Source: an uncultured Bacilli bacterium (GTDB lineage: Bacteria; Bacillota_I; Bacilli_A; RF39; UBA660). From it: 18,708 bases of DNA. Shown piece by piece: positions 7,067-13,790 of this stretch. The notes under the pieces were generated by a model, which was not told the origin of the DNA, ran no database searches, and saw only the letters and a list, made by a program, of their open reading frames with translations. The stretch's first letter is position 1; each line of letters opens with the position of its first letter. The stretch is taken from the NCBI GenBank assembly GCA_934101345.1, contig CAKOQV010000018.1, positions 1 to 18,708 of the forward strand. Reading direction: 5' to 3'. A program made the translations under genes and the position numbers.

Positions 7067-9103
7067 TTACAACTGGTTATTCTTTAATAGTCTTAACGTA
7101 TTTAGAATGCATAGTACTGTTACTCCAACATCTGCGAATACTGCTTCCCACATAGTGGATAATCCTAGTATGGTTAATATTAATACTAATAGTTTTATAG
7201 TAATGGCAAATATTAGATTTTCTTTGATTATTTTATTTGTTTTTTGGGATATTTTTATAGCGGTTATTATTTTTGATAGGTTATCGTTCATTATTACTAC
7301 ATCTGAGGCTTCGATAGCGGAATCACTACCTAGGCTACCCATTGATATACCTATATCTGATAAGGCTAGTACTGGGGCATCGTTTATGCCGTCTCCTACA
7401 AATGATACTAGTTCTTTTTCTTTTTTAGTATTTATTAATTCTTCTAATTTTTGATATTTTTCATTTGGAAGCATTTCATAAAAGATATTTTTTATTCCTA
7501 CTTTTTTAGCTATTTCTAAGGCTTTTTCTTTGTTATCACCAGTAAACATATAGGTTTCTATATTCATATCTTTAAGTACTTTGATTGTTTCTTTAGCGCT
7601 TTCTTTTATTTCGTCCTTTATTTCTAATTCGGCAACTAAATTATCATTAATCATTAGATAGATATTTTTGGTTTCTTTTTGATTACAGAATTTGGAATTT
7701 CCTATTTTGATATTTTGATCTTTATATTTATAGGTTATACCTTTACCTTGATATTCTCTATGTTCTTTGATATCTTCAGTTGATACTTCTTTTCCATATT
7801 CTTTAATTATTGATGCGGCGATAGGATGATTAGATAGGCTTTCTCCTTTAGCACATAATTCTAATACTTTGTCTTTGGTATATTTTTTATCATAAATGTT
7901 TATTTTTGATACATAAAACTGTCCTGTTGTTATGGTTCCTGTTTTATCAAATACTACTTTTTGGATATTTTTTATACTATCTAAGTAATTACTTCCTTTT
8001 ATTAATATTCCTTCTTTGGAAGAAGCTCCTATTCCTGAAAAGTATGCTAATGGTACGGATATAGCAACAGCACAAGGGCATGATACCACTATTATGGTTA
8101 AGGCTTTATAAATACTTTCGGTATATGTTAAGTTTGTTATTAGTGGTAAAAGGGCTCCTACCAAAATGGCGACGATTAATACACTTAGGGTATATATTGG
8201 GGCATACTTTGATACTACTGTTTCGGTTTTGGTTTTTCTTTCAGTAGCGGTTTCTACTAGCGATAATATTCTACTTACTGTAGAGTTTTTGTATATGGAA
8301 GTTACTTTTACTTCTATTAAACCACTCTTATTGATACTTCCGGATAATACTTCACTACCTATGGTAGCATTTAATAATTCTGATTCTCCTGTTAGGGCAC
8401 TAGTATCTAGCATAGCATTTCCTTCTATTATTATTCCATCTAGTGGTACTTTTTCGCCTTCTTTTACGACAATTATATCTCCTACTTTTATGGTTTCTGT
8501 CGGTACTACTTTTATAGTATCTTCTTCTTTTAAATTAGAGTTTTCTTCTTTTATATTCATAAGTTCTGATACTGATTTTCTACTTCTATTAACTGCTGAT
8601 TTTTCTAATGCTTTTCCTAGTTCATATAGGAATATTACCATTAGTCCTTCATGTAGTTCTCCTAATACGAAGGCTCCTATTGTTGATATTACTATTAATA
8701 GATTTTCATTAATTATTTTTTTTGATAACTGCTTAATAGCGGTTATAAAGGTACTATATACTAATACTATATAACTTATGATAATTAGAATTAGATTTAA
8801 ATGATATGGTAATTTTGTTATACAGCCTATTAATCCTAATATACCTCCTATTAGGATTTGATAAAATATTTTATAGTTATCTTCTTTTACTTTTTCTTCA
8901 CTTAATATGGCATCTGGTTCTACTTCACTAACTATTTGTTTAACATATTCAAATGGTTTTTCTAGGTCTGTTTCCACAGATACTGTTGATGTGCTAAAAT
9001 TGACTATAGTATTTTTGATGTTTTTGTCTTTATTTAGTTTTTCTTCTATTTTCTTTGCACAGTTGGCACAATCTAGATTTTTGATATTATATTTATATTT
9101 CAT
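7067..9103 (-). CDS. zntA: P1B-2 type Zn/Cd/Pb-exporting ATPase
   Basis: A 678-aa ATP-driven exporter of divalent soft metals across the plasma membrane. Residues 1-65 are a heavy-metal-associated domain with the CxxC site C12/C15 in LDCANCA. The actuator loop has TGES (238-241), the sixth helix the metal site CPC (342-344), and the phosphorylation site is D386 in DKTGT. The nucleotide domain has SNHPIAA, and GDGINDAP precedes the last helices. K637 and D658 stand 21 residues apart, exactly the spacing of the transport residues K693 and D714 of E. coli ZntA, which marks zinc/cadmium/lead rather than copper specificity. It overlaps the repressor gene by 11 bases, and an AAAGGAGC site lies within that gene. 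cadA would be an equally valid name. Confidence 0.93.
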   Translation of the reverse strand: MKYKYNIKNLDCANCAKKIEEKLNKDKNIKNTIVNFSTSTVSVETDLEKPFEYVKQIVSEVEPDAILSEEKVKEDNYKIFYQILIGGILGLIGCITKLPYHLNLILIIISYIVLVYSTFITAIKQLSKKIINENLLIVISTIGAFVLGELHEGLMVIFLYELGKALEKSAVNRSRKSVSELMNIKEENSNLKEEDTIKVVPTETIKVGDIIVVKEGEKVPLDGIIIEGNAMLDTSALTGESELLNATIGSEVLSGSINKSGLIEVKVTSIYKNSTVSRILSLVETATERKTKTETVVSKYAPIYTLSVLIVAILVGALLPLITNLTYTESIYKALTIIVVSCPCAVAISVPLAYFSGIGASSKEGILIKGSNYLDSIKNIQKVVFDKTGTITTGQFYVSKINIYDKKYTKDKVLELCAKGESLSNHPIAASIIKEYGKEVSTEDIKEHREYQGKGITYKYKDQNIKIGNSKFCNQKETKNIYLMINDNLVAELEIKDEIKESAKETIKVLKDMNIETYMFTGDNKEKALEIAKKVGIKNIFYEMLPNEKYQKLEELINTKKEKELVSFVGDGINDAPVLALSDIGISMGSLGSDSAIEASDVVIMNDNLSKIITAIKISQKTNKIIKENLIFAITIKLLVLILTILGLSTMWEAVFADVGVTVLCILNTLRLLKNNQL

Positions 9104-9419
9104 TGATATGCTCCTTTCCTACACTAAATAGTTTTTTTACATGGTCATCGCTTAATTCGTAATATACTGTTTTACCTATTTTGGTATATTTTACTAGTTT
9201 AGCGGACTTTAGTATTCTAAGCTGGTGAGAAATGGCTGACTGAGTACCTCCGACAAGGGCGGCTATATCTCCTACACAAAGTTTGTTTTCTAATAAAACA
9301 TTTATTATTTTTACTCTAGTTGAATCTGCAAATACTTTGAATAGTTCTGCTATATCTATAATAGTATCTTCTTCAAGTAATTTGTTTTTTATGCTATTTA
9401 TTTCTTTTGTATCTAACAT
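9093..9419 (-). CDS. smtB: ArsR/SmtB-family zinc-responsive repressor
   Basis: A 108-aa winged-helix metalloregulator that releases DNA when it binds metal. The recognition helix is in GGTQSAISHQLRILKSAKLV (57-76). The C-terminal helix has D91-x-H93-x10-H104-x2-E107, exactly the alpha-5 zinc-sensing pattern of SmtB. There is a single Cys (C48 in KLCVGD), as in SmtB, and no N-terminal cysteines or paired CxC of the cadmium sensor CadC. Zinc is therefore the expected inducer (family knowledge applied to visible residues). It is first gene of the operon, with GGAGG before its ATG, and overlaps the ATPase. The palindrome at 9435-9450 is its probable operator, so it is autoregulated. Confidence 0.93.
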   Translation of the reverse strand: MLDTKEINSIKNKLLEEDTIIDIAELFKVFADSTRVKIINVLLENKLCVGDIAALVGGTQSAISHQLRILKSAKLVKYTKIGKTVYYELSDDHVKKLFSVGKEHINEI

Positions 9420-9434
9420 ATTTCCTCCTTATAC

Positions 9435-9450
9435 ATGAATATATATTCAT
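9435..9450. promoter_or_regulatory. operator palindrome for the SmtB-type repressor
   Basis: ATGAATATATATTCAT is a perfect 16-bp palindrome containing TGAA-N6-TTCA, the core of SmtB/CzrA operators. It starts 9 bases past the -10 of the smtB promoter and ends 15 bases before the ATG, so a bound repressor would cover the transcription start. Confidence 0.75.
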
Positions 9451-9458
9451 ACATTTAA

Positions 9459-9488
9459 ATAATATCACAGTCAGTATAATTATGTCAA
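9459..9488 (-). promoter_or_regulatory. sigma-A promoter of the smtB-zntA operon
   Basis: On the - strand a perfect TTGACA (9488-9483), an 18-base spacer and TATTAT (9464-9459). It is the best vegetative promoter in the window and lies directly upstream of the operator. On the opposite strand TATAAT at 9475-9480 could serve a divergent transcript running into the structured element. Confidence 0.75.
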
Positions 9489-9506
9489 TATATTTTTATT
9501 CTTTAT

Positions 9507-9750
9507 CACTTCAAGTCTAGGTCTTGAAGTGTTGTTGTTAGCCTATTGTCTAACAACAATATACCAGCCGTATCTATTATATATAAGCCAGTAATTATAT
9601 ACTTTTATTTTAACATTTTATGAATTATTATTTTTGAGACTATGTTATAGGCTCAAAAATATTTTCTAATGACCTTAGGCATTAGAAAACGGCGAACTAC
9701 TTTAGTGTGAGACGAAACTGAAAGAGAATCTATTTTTTAGACTCTCTTTC
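9507..9750 (+). ncRNA. structured intergenic element, copy 1 (candidate non-coding RNA)
   Basis: A chain of hairpins without coding potential. Stems: 9507-9515/9523-9531 (9 bp, loop TCTAGGT); 9532-9541/9550-9559 (10 bp, loop CCTATTGT); 9561-9564/9570-9573 (loop CAGCC); 9576-9579/9592-9595 holding ATATAAGCCAG (9581-9591); 9629-9638/9652-9661 (10 bp, loop ACTATGTTATAGG); 9662-9671/9680-9689 (10 bp, loop ACCTTAGG). ACTGAA (9717-9722) overlaps a terminal hairpin 9720-9732/9738-9750 that also contains the last codons of the carboxypeptidase gene. Copy 2 shares the order, loops and ends but not the stem sequences. The strand is tentative: a wobble pair in copy 2 and a possible TATAAT at 9475-9480 favour +. 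A DNA-level hairpin element is the alternative. I recognise no known RNA family. Confidence 0.5.
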
Positions 9751-10287
9751 TTTATATTCCTCTAGTGTTAAATTATTATTATAAATATAACTAGCTATAT
9801 TTCCTACATATCTTATATGCCATGGTTCATAACTATATTTGGTTATATCTTCTTTTCCTTCTGGATATCTTAATATAAATCCATATCTATAACAATTTTG
9901 ATGAACCCATTTAGTTTCTAATAATTCTTCTATTTCATGTTCTATGTAACACTTTTCATCTTTATATATACAAAAATCTATGGCTAATCCTGTTTGATGT
10001 TCTGATTTACCTGGTTCTGCTATTCTTGTGATAGCATAAGTAAATCCTTTTTCTTCAAGTAATTTATTATATATTTTTTCTTGATAATCATAATCGCGAT
10101 ATCCACTTTCTATATCTATGTGATATCCATATCTTAAAGCATCTTGTTTCATTCTATCAAAAGCATTCTTTGTTTCTCTATCTATTAATATGCCATCTTT
10201 GTAACTACTACTAGCTTCTACTAAAGTACTTGGTATATGTGCTCTTGGCAGGGGATTATCTTTATTTACTAAAATATTATAATCCAT
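9730..10287 (-). CDS. VanY-type D,D-carboxypeptidase (M15B), no signal peptide
   Basis: Zinc peptidase of the VanY/DacB family that trims D-Ala from peptidoglycan stems. The 185-aa product has SGYRDYDYQEKIYN (61-74), SEHQTGLAIDF (95-105) with zinc ligands H97 and D104, and YEPWHIRYVG (153-162) with catalytic E154 and ligand H157. All catalytic residues are present. The frame is open to a TTG at 10299, but ATG at 10287 is chosen because GGAGG (10297-10293) lies just before it. The N-terminus is polar, with no signal peptide or membrane anchor. A cell-wall enzyme without one would need a holin-like route or act on internal substrates; phage L-Ala-D-Glu peptidases of the same fold look like this. 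The stop codon lies within the terminal hairpin of the structured element. Confidence 0.85.
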   Translation of the reverse strand: MDYNILVNKDNPLPRAHIPSTLVEASSSYKDGILIDRETKNAFDRMKQDALRYGYHIDIESGYRDYDYQEKIYNKLLEEKGFTYAITRIAEPGKSEHQTGLAIDFCIYKDEKCYIEHEIEELLETKWVHQNCYRYGFILRYPEGKEDITKYSYEPWHIRYVGNIASYIYNNNLTLEEYKERESKK

Positions 10288-10330
10288 ACGTACCTCCAAT
10301 ATAATATATGCTATAAAAAGAGAAGAGAGA

Positions 10331-10642
10331 CTACTTTAGTTTATCTATCTTCTTATTTAAATTACTTATCTTATTATTTAACTGTTTTATTTCTGACTCT
10401 AATTCTTCTTTTTGACTATTTAGATTTTCGCTATTTAGTTTGGCTATATCATAACTTTTTTTTAAGTTATTTAGGTTATCTATTTCTTTTTTTAATTCTT
10501 TGTATTCTGTTAGATATTTTTCTAACTCTTCATTTTTATTATTTAGAGTTATGTTATTATATAGAGTAATTATTAGGATGGTGAATACTCCTATAAAAGA
10601 GATAGTTCCTATTATTTTAAATATTTTATTTTTATTTTTCAT
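10331..10642 (-). CDS. membrane-anchored coiled-coil protein of unknown function
   Basis: A 103-aa protein with one membrane helix near the N-terminus (about 9-30, IIGTISFIGVFTILIITLY) and then an almost continuous Leu/Asn/Lys/Glu heptad-rich coiled coil to the C-terminus. No catalytic motif is visible. Its ATG overlaps the stop of the C39-like protease gene by one base (TAATG), so the two are probably translated together. The protease also has a membrane helix plus coiled coil, so the two could pair outside the membrane (inference). Similar small helical proteins occur in cell division and spore membranes, but I cannot name the family. Confidence 0.75.
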   Translation of the reverse strand: MKNKNKIFKIIGTISFIGVFTILIITLYNNITLNNKNEELEKYLTEYKELKKEIDNLNNLKKSYDIAKLNSENLNSQKEELESEIKQLNNKISNLNKKIDKLK

Positions 10643-11610
10643 TAGTAGTATAAGGCCTTCTTTCCAAAGTAATTATATCTTTCTCTAAATAGTGATAATG
10701 ACTGATATTTTATTTTTCCACCGATTGGGTCAGATATTATTATTTTATCAGTAGTATAGCCAATTATGACTACAGCATGCTCTCCCGATTTCCAATATAT
10801 GGTTTCTCCTGTTGGTTCATATATCCATGATGTTGATATGTGTGGTGTGGATAATCCCATAGATGTCCAAGCTAGTACTGGTCTACCTGATTTTACTATT
10901 TTTAATATTTCATCAAAAGATGTTCCGGTGGCATTTATTATTCCTGGTTTATAGGTACCCGCTACTTTGGCAATAGGTTTTTCATAGACGCCATAGGAAT
11001 TTTGGGTTCTTGGGTCTCCGATAAACTCTAGTTCAGGATTGCCTCCATAGGTAACGTCATCCTTGGTATATGGTGTTTTTCCTTTTTCTAACTTATTTAT
11101 AATATCATTAGGAGTTACTGATACACCATAATATTTTAATAGAATCGTTAGTGCAACGGATTCGCAACCTGTTGGATAGTCGGGATACTGATTAATTGTG
11201 GGTACTCCTGTTATATAGGCAGAATTTTTTTCTTCATACTCTTTGGCTAGTCTATTATATTCTGCTTCAAGAGTTGTGATGTTGCCTTCAAGACCTACAA
11301 TCTGTTCTTCAAGAGAAGATATGCTGTCTTGCAGTTCTTTACTTTTATCTTCTTCTTGGGTAATTAGCTGTTCAATATCTTCGACTTTGAAGGCAGTAGC
11401 GGAAAATAGTTCTTCGACTTTTTCTTTTGCTTCTTTCTCTTCTTTATATACTAATTTTAATGATACTTTACCATCTTCGATTAGATTATTTTGTTTTAGT
11501 TCTTCCTTCATTCTTATATTAGATAATTTTATTTTTTGATTATCTGTATGCAAAATTATTATTTCAAAAATTATTAAAACAGAAAATAAGGCAAGTAATA
11601 TTTTTTTCAT
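10642..11610 (-). CDS. membrane-anchored C39-like papain-fold peptidase
   Basis: A 322-aa protein with an N-terminal uncleaved-looking signal anchor (4-22), a coiled coil (about 78-130), and a C-terminal Peptidase_C39_2-type domain. The domain starts at VPTINQYPDYPTGCESVALT and carries the putative oxyanion Gln Q141, nucleophile C149, H278 in GEHAVVIIGY and D294 in SDPIGG, a complete catalytic set. The domain should lie outside the membrane. Substrate is unknown; cell-wall-linked or signalling peptides are possibilities. An AAAGGAGT site precedes the ATG, and only 11 bases separate it from pcrA, so it is in the pcrA transcription unit, which is an unusual partner for a helicase. Confidence 0.85.
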   Translation of the reverse strand: MKKILLALFSVLIIFEIIILHTDNQKIKLSNIRMKEELKQNNLIEDGKVSLKLVYKEEKEAKEKVEELFSATAFKVEDIEQLITQEEDKSKELQDSISSLEEQIVGLEGNITTLEAEYNRLAKEYEEKNSAYITGVPTINQYPDYPTGCESVALTILLKYYGVSVTPNDIINKLEKGKTPYTKDDVTYGGNPELEFIGDPRTQNSYGVYEKPIAKVAGTYKPGIINATGTSFDEILKIVKSGRPVLAWTSMGLSTPHISTSWIYEPTGETIYWKSGEHAVVIIGYTTDKIIISDPIGGKIKYQSLSLFRERYNYFGKKALYY

Positions 11611-11621
11611 AGTAACTCCTT

Positions 11622-13703
11622 TTATACTTTCTTGATATTTGGATGACCTTTCATTAGTTTTCTTATACCGGTTGGATGTGGAAAGGCTACGGTTAGGATT
11701 GATTTATCTACTCCTATTACAACGCCTTCACCAAACTCAGTATGAACAATATGTTCTCCTACTGTGTATTCGGCATTTTTATCAATTTTTTTCTTGATAT
11801 TTGATACCATCTTAGTAAGTGGTTTTATTCCTTCTACTTCAATATATTCTTTATCTATTTCATTTATAAATCTACTTGGCATATTTCTACTGGTATTTCC
11901 AAATAACATACGAGTATCAGCAGATGTTATATAAAGTTTTTTCTTGGCTCTGGTAATGGCTACATAGCATAGTCTACGCTCTTCTTCAATAGCGGAATTG
12001 CTTCCGTCATTGATAGCATTATAATGTGGGAATATTCCTTCTTCCATACCAACGATAAAGACATAATCAAACTCTAGTCCTTTTACAGAGTGGACAGTCA
12101 TTAAACTTACTCTTCCATCACTATCTTGGTGTTCGGTTATATCACTAACTAGGGATATTTCTTCAAGAAAGTCCTCTAGACTTGCTGAACCTGATTCTTC
12201 TTCATAACTCTTGGTTACCCCTTTAAACTCGTTTAAGTTTTCTAGTCTTATTTCATCTTCGAGTAATTTAGAACTTTCTAATTCTTTTCTTATACCACTT
12301 TTATCTAGAATATCATCAACTAATTCAGTAAGTGACATTTTTTCACTATCTTTGGTTAGTTCTTCGATTAGTTCTTTAAAAGTTAATTCTTTACCTGTAG
12401 TAATGGCTTCATAGATAGAAATATCAGCATCTTCCGCTAATGAGGTTAGGTTATCAATTGTTTTTTCACCAATCCCTCTTTTTGGAGTATTGATTATTCT
12501 AAGCAGGCTTACATCATCTTTATGATTATTTATTAATCTTAGATAACATAATAAGTCTTTTATTTCTTTTCTATTATAGAAATAGAAACTTCCTACTACT
12601 CGATATTTGATATTCTTTTTTAGTAATTCCTCTTCGATAGTTCTTGACTGAGCATTGGTACGATATAGAACCGCTATATCTTCTTCTTTAACACCTTTTG
12701 ATATTAAATCTTTTATTTCTCCTACGACAAAGGAAGCTTCTTCTTTCTCTGTTGATACTTTTTTATATTTTATTTTATCTCCCTCTTCGTTATTACTCCA
12801 TAAGTTTTTATCTTTTCTTTCTCTATTATTTTTTATAACGCTATTAGCGGCATTTAAGATGTTCTTAGTAGAACGATAGTTTTCTTCAAGTAATATTGTT
12901 TTTGCTTCAGGATAGTCTTTTTCAAAGTTTAAGATATTTTTATAATTGGCTCCACGAAAAGCATATATGGCTTGGTCATTATCTCCCACTACAAAGATAT
13001 TACGATATTTAGATGATAGTAGTCTACTGAAGGTATATTGGGCTTCATTTGTATCCTGATATTCATCTATTAATATATATTTATATCTTTCTTGATAGTC
13101 ATTTAAGACATTTGGATAGTTTTTAAATAATTTTATTGGTAATATTAGTAAATCGTCAAAGTCTACAGAGTTTCCTTGTTTTAATTTTTTTTGATATGTT
13201 TTATATACTTCTACCACTTTATGATCAAATTCTATTTTAGAGAATTTTTCTATATCCATCATTTCGTTTTTAGCAGAACTTATTTTATTCTTTATTTCTC
13301 TAGGATTATAGTATTCTTTACTCATATTTAGGTCTTTCATTATTTTTTTAATAATAGTTAAGACATCATCACTATCTATGATAGTAAAGTTTCTTTCATA
13401 TCCTAATAGGCTATAGTTTTCTTTTAGTATTCTAAGCCCTAAAGAGTGAAATGTTGATATTTGTATATTATTAGCAGTACTTCCTATTAGGGATACTACT
13501 CTATCTTTCATTTCTTTGGCAGCTTTATTAGTAAAGGTTATTGCTAATATGTTATATGGACTTATTCCATTTTCTATTAAATTTGCTATTCTACTAGTTA
13601 GTACTTTGGTCTTTCCTGAACCTGCTCCTGCAAGTACTAACATTGGTCCATTTATATGATTAACAGCTTCTTGCTGATTCTTATTTAATTCTAAAACTTT
13701 CAT
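11622..13703 (-). CDS. pcrA: ATP-dependent DNA helicase PcrA (UvrD family)
   Basis: Superfamily 1A 3'-5' helicase for nucleotide excision repair, removal of RecA filaments and transcription-replication conflicts. The 693-aa protein has Walker A LAGAGSGKTKVL (24-35), DEYQDTN (motif II), GDNDQAIYAFRGA (motif III), EENYRS (motif IV), MTVHSVKGLEFDYVF (motif V) and CYVAITRAKKKLYI (motif VI). The C-terminal segment VGEHIVHTEFGEGVVIGV is the Tudor-like domain that binds RNA polymerase in PcrA. It is somewhat shorter than B. subtilis PcrA, mainly in the linker before this domain. GAGGT precedes the ATG. In Bacilli pcrA usually lies with pcrB and ligA; neither is present here. Confidence 0.95.
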   Translation of the reverse strand: MKVLELNKNQQEAVNHINGPMLVLAGAGSGKTKVLTSRIANLIENGISPYNILAITFTNKAAKEMKDRVVSLIGSTANNIQISTFHSLGLRILKENYSLLGYERNFTIIDSDDVLTIIKKIMKDLNMSKEYYNPREIKNKISSAKNEMMDIEKFSKIEFDHKVVEVYKTYQKKLKQGNSVDFDDLLILPIKLFKNYPNVLNDYQERYKYILIDEYQDTNEAQYTFSRLLSSKYRNIFVVGDNDQAIYAFRGANYKNILNFEKDYPEAKTILLEENYRSTKNILNAANSVIKNNRERKDKNLWSNNEEGDKIKYKKVSTEKEEASFVVGEIKDLISKGVKEEDIAVLYRTNAQSRTIEEELLKKNIKYRVVGSFYFYNRKEIKDLLCYLRLINNHKDDVSLLRIINTPKRGIGEKTIDNLTSLAEDADISIYEAITTGKELTFKELIEELTKDSEKMSLTELVDDILDKSGIRKELESSKLLEDEIRLENLNEFKGVTKSYEEESGSASLEDFLEEISLVSDITEHQDSDGRVSLMTVHSVKGLEFDYVFIVGMEEGIFPHYNAINDGSNSAIEEERRLCYVAITRAKKKLYITSADTRMLFGNTSRNMPSRFINEIDKEYIEVEGIKPLTKMVSNIKKKIDKNAEYTVGEHIVHTEFGEGVVIGVDKSILTVAFPHPTGIRKLMKGHPNIKKV

Positions 13704-13721
13704 CTTGTCTACCTCATCTTT

Positions 13722-13765
13722 CTTTACTTCATTTTATCATATTTTGATAATATAGTGAAGTAAAG
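13722..13765. repeat. inverted repeat bracketing the pcrA promoter
   Basis: CTTTACTTCA (13722-13731) and TGAAGTAAAG (13756-13765) are perfect 10-bp complements. The interior adds a second pair, TTATCA with TGATAA. One arm overlaps the -35 box and the other the -10/start region. It could be an operator or a cruciform. It is not a LexA box, because no GAAC-N4-GTTC is present. Confidence 0.55.
13731..13759 (-). promoter_or_regulatory. sigma-A promoter of pcrA
   Basis: On the - strand TTCACT (13759-13754), a 17-base spacer and TAAAAT (13736-13731). The start point would be near 13724, about 20 bases before the ATG. The inverted repeat at 13722-13765 overlaps both boxes. Confidence 0.6.
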
Positions 13766-13790
13766 ATAGGAATATTTTTTTATTTTATTT

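Noticed and set aside
9507..9689. Hairpin cluster as a riboswitch or T-box leader of the smtB operon
   Set aside because: The smtB promoter (9488-9459) lies downstream of the hairpins on the - strand, so they are not part of that leader; no T-box bulge sequence is present.
9507..9750. Hairpin cluster as a CRISPR array or simple repeat array
   Set aside because: The palindromic units differ in stem sequence and spacing; there is no identical repeat with unique spacers and no cas gene.
13722..13765. SOS/LexA box controlling pcrA
   Set aside because: The inverted repeat lacks the GAAC-N4-GTTC pattern of Gram-positive LexA sites.
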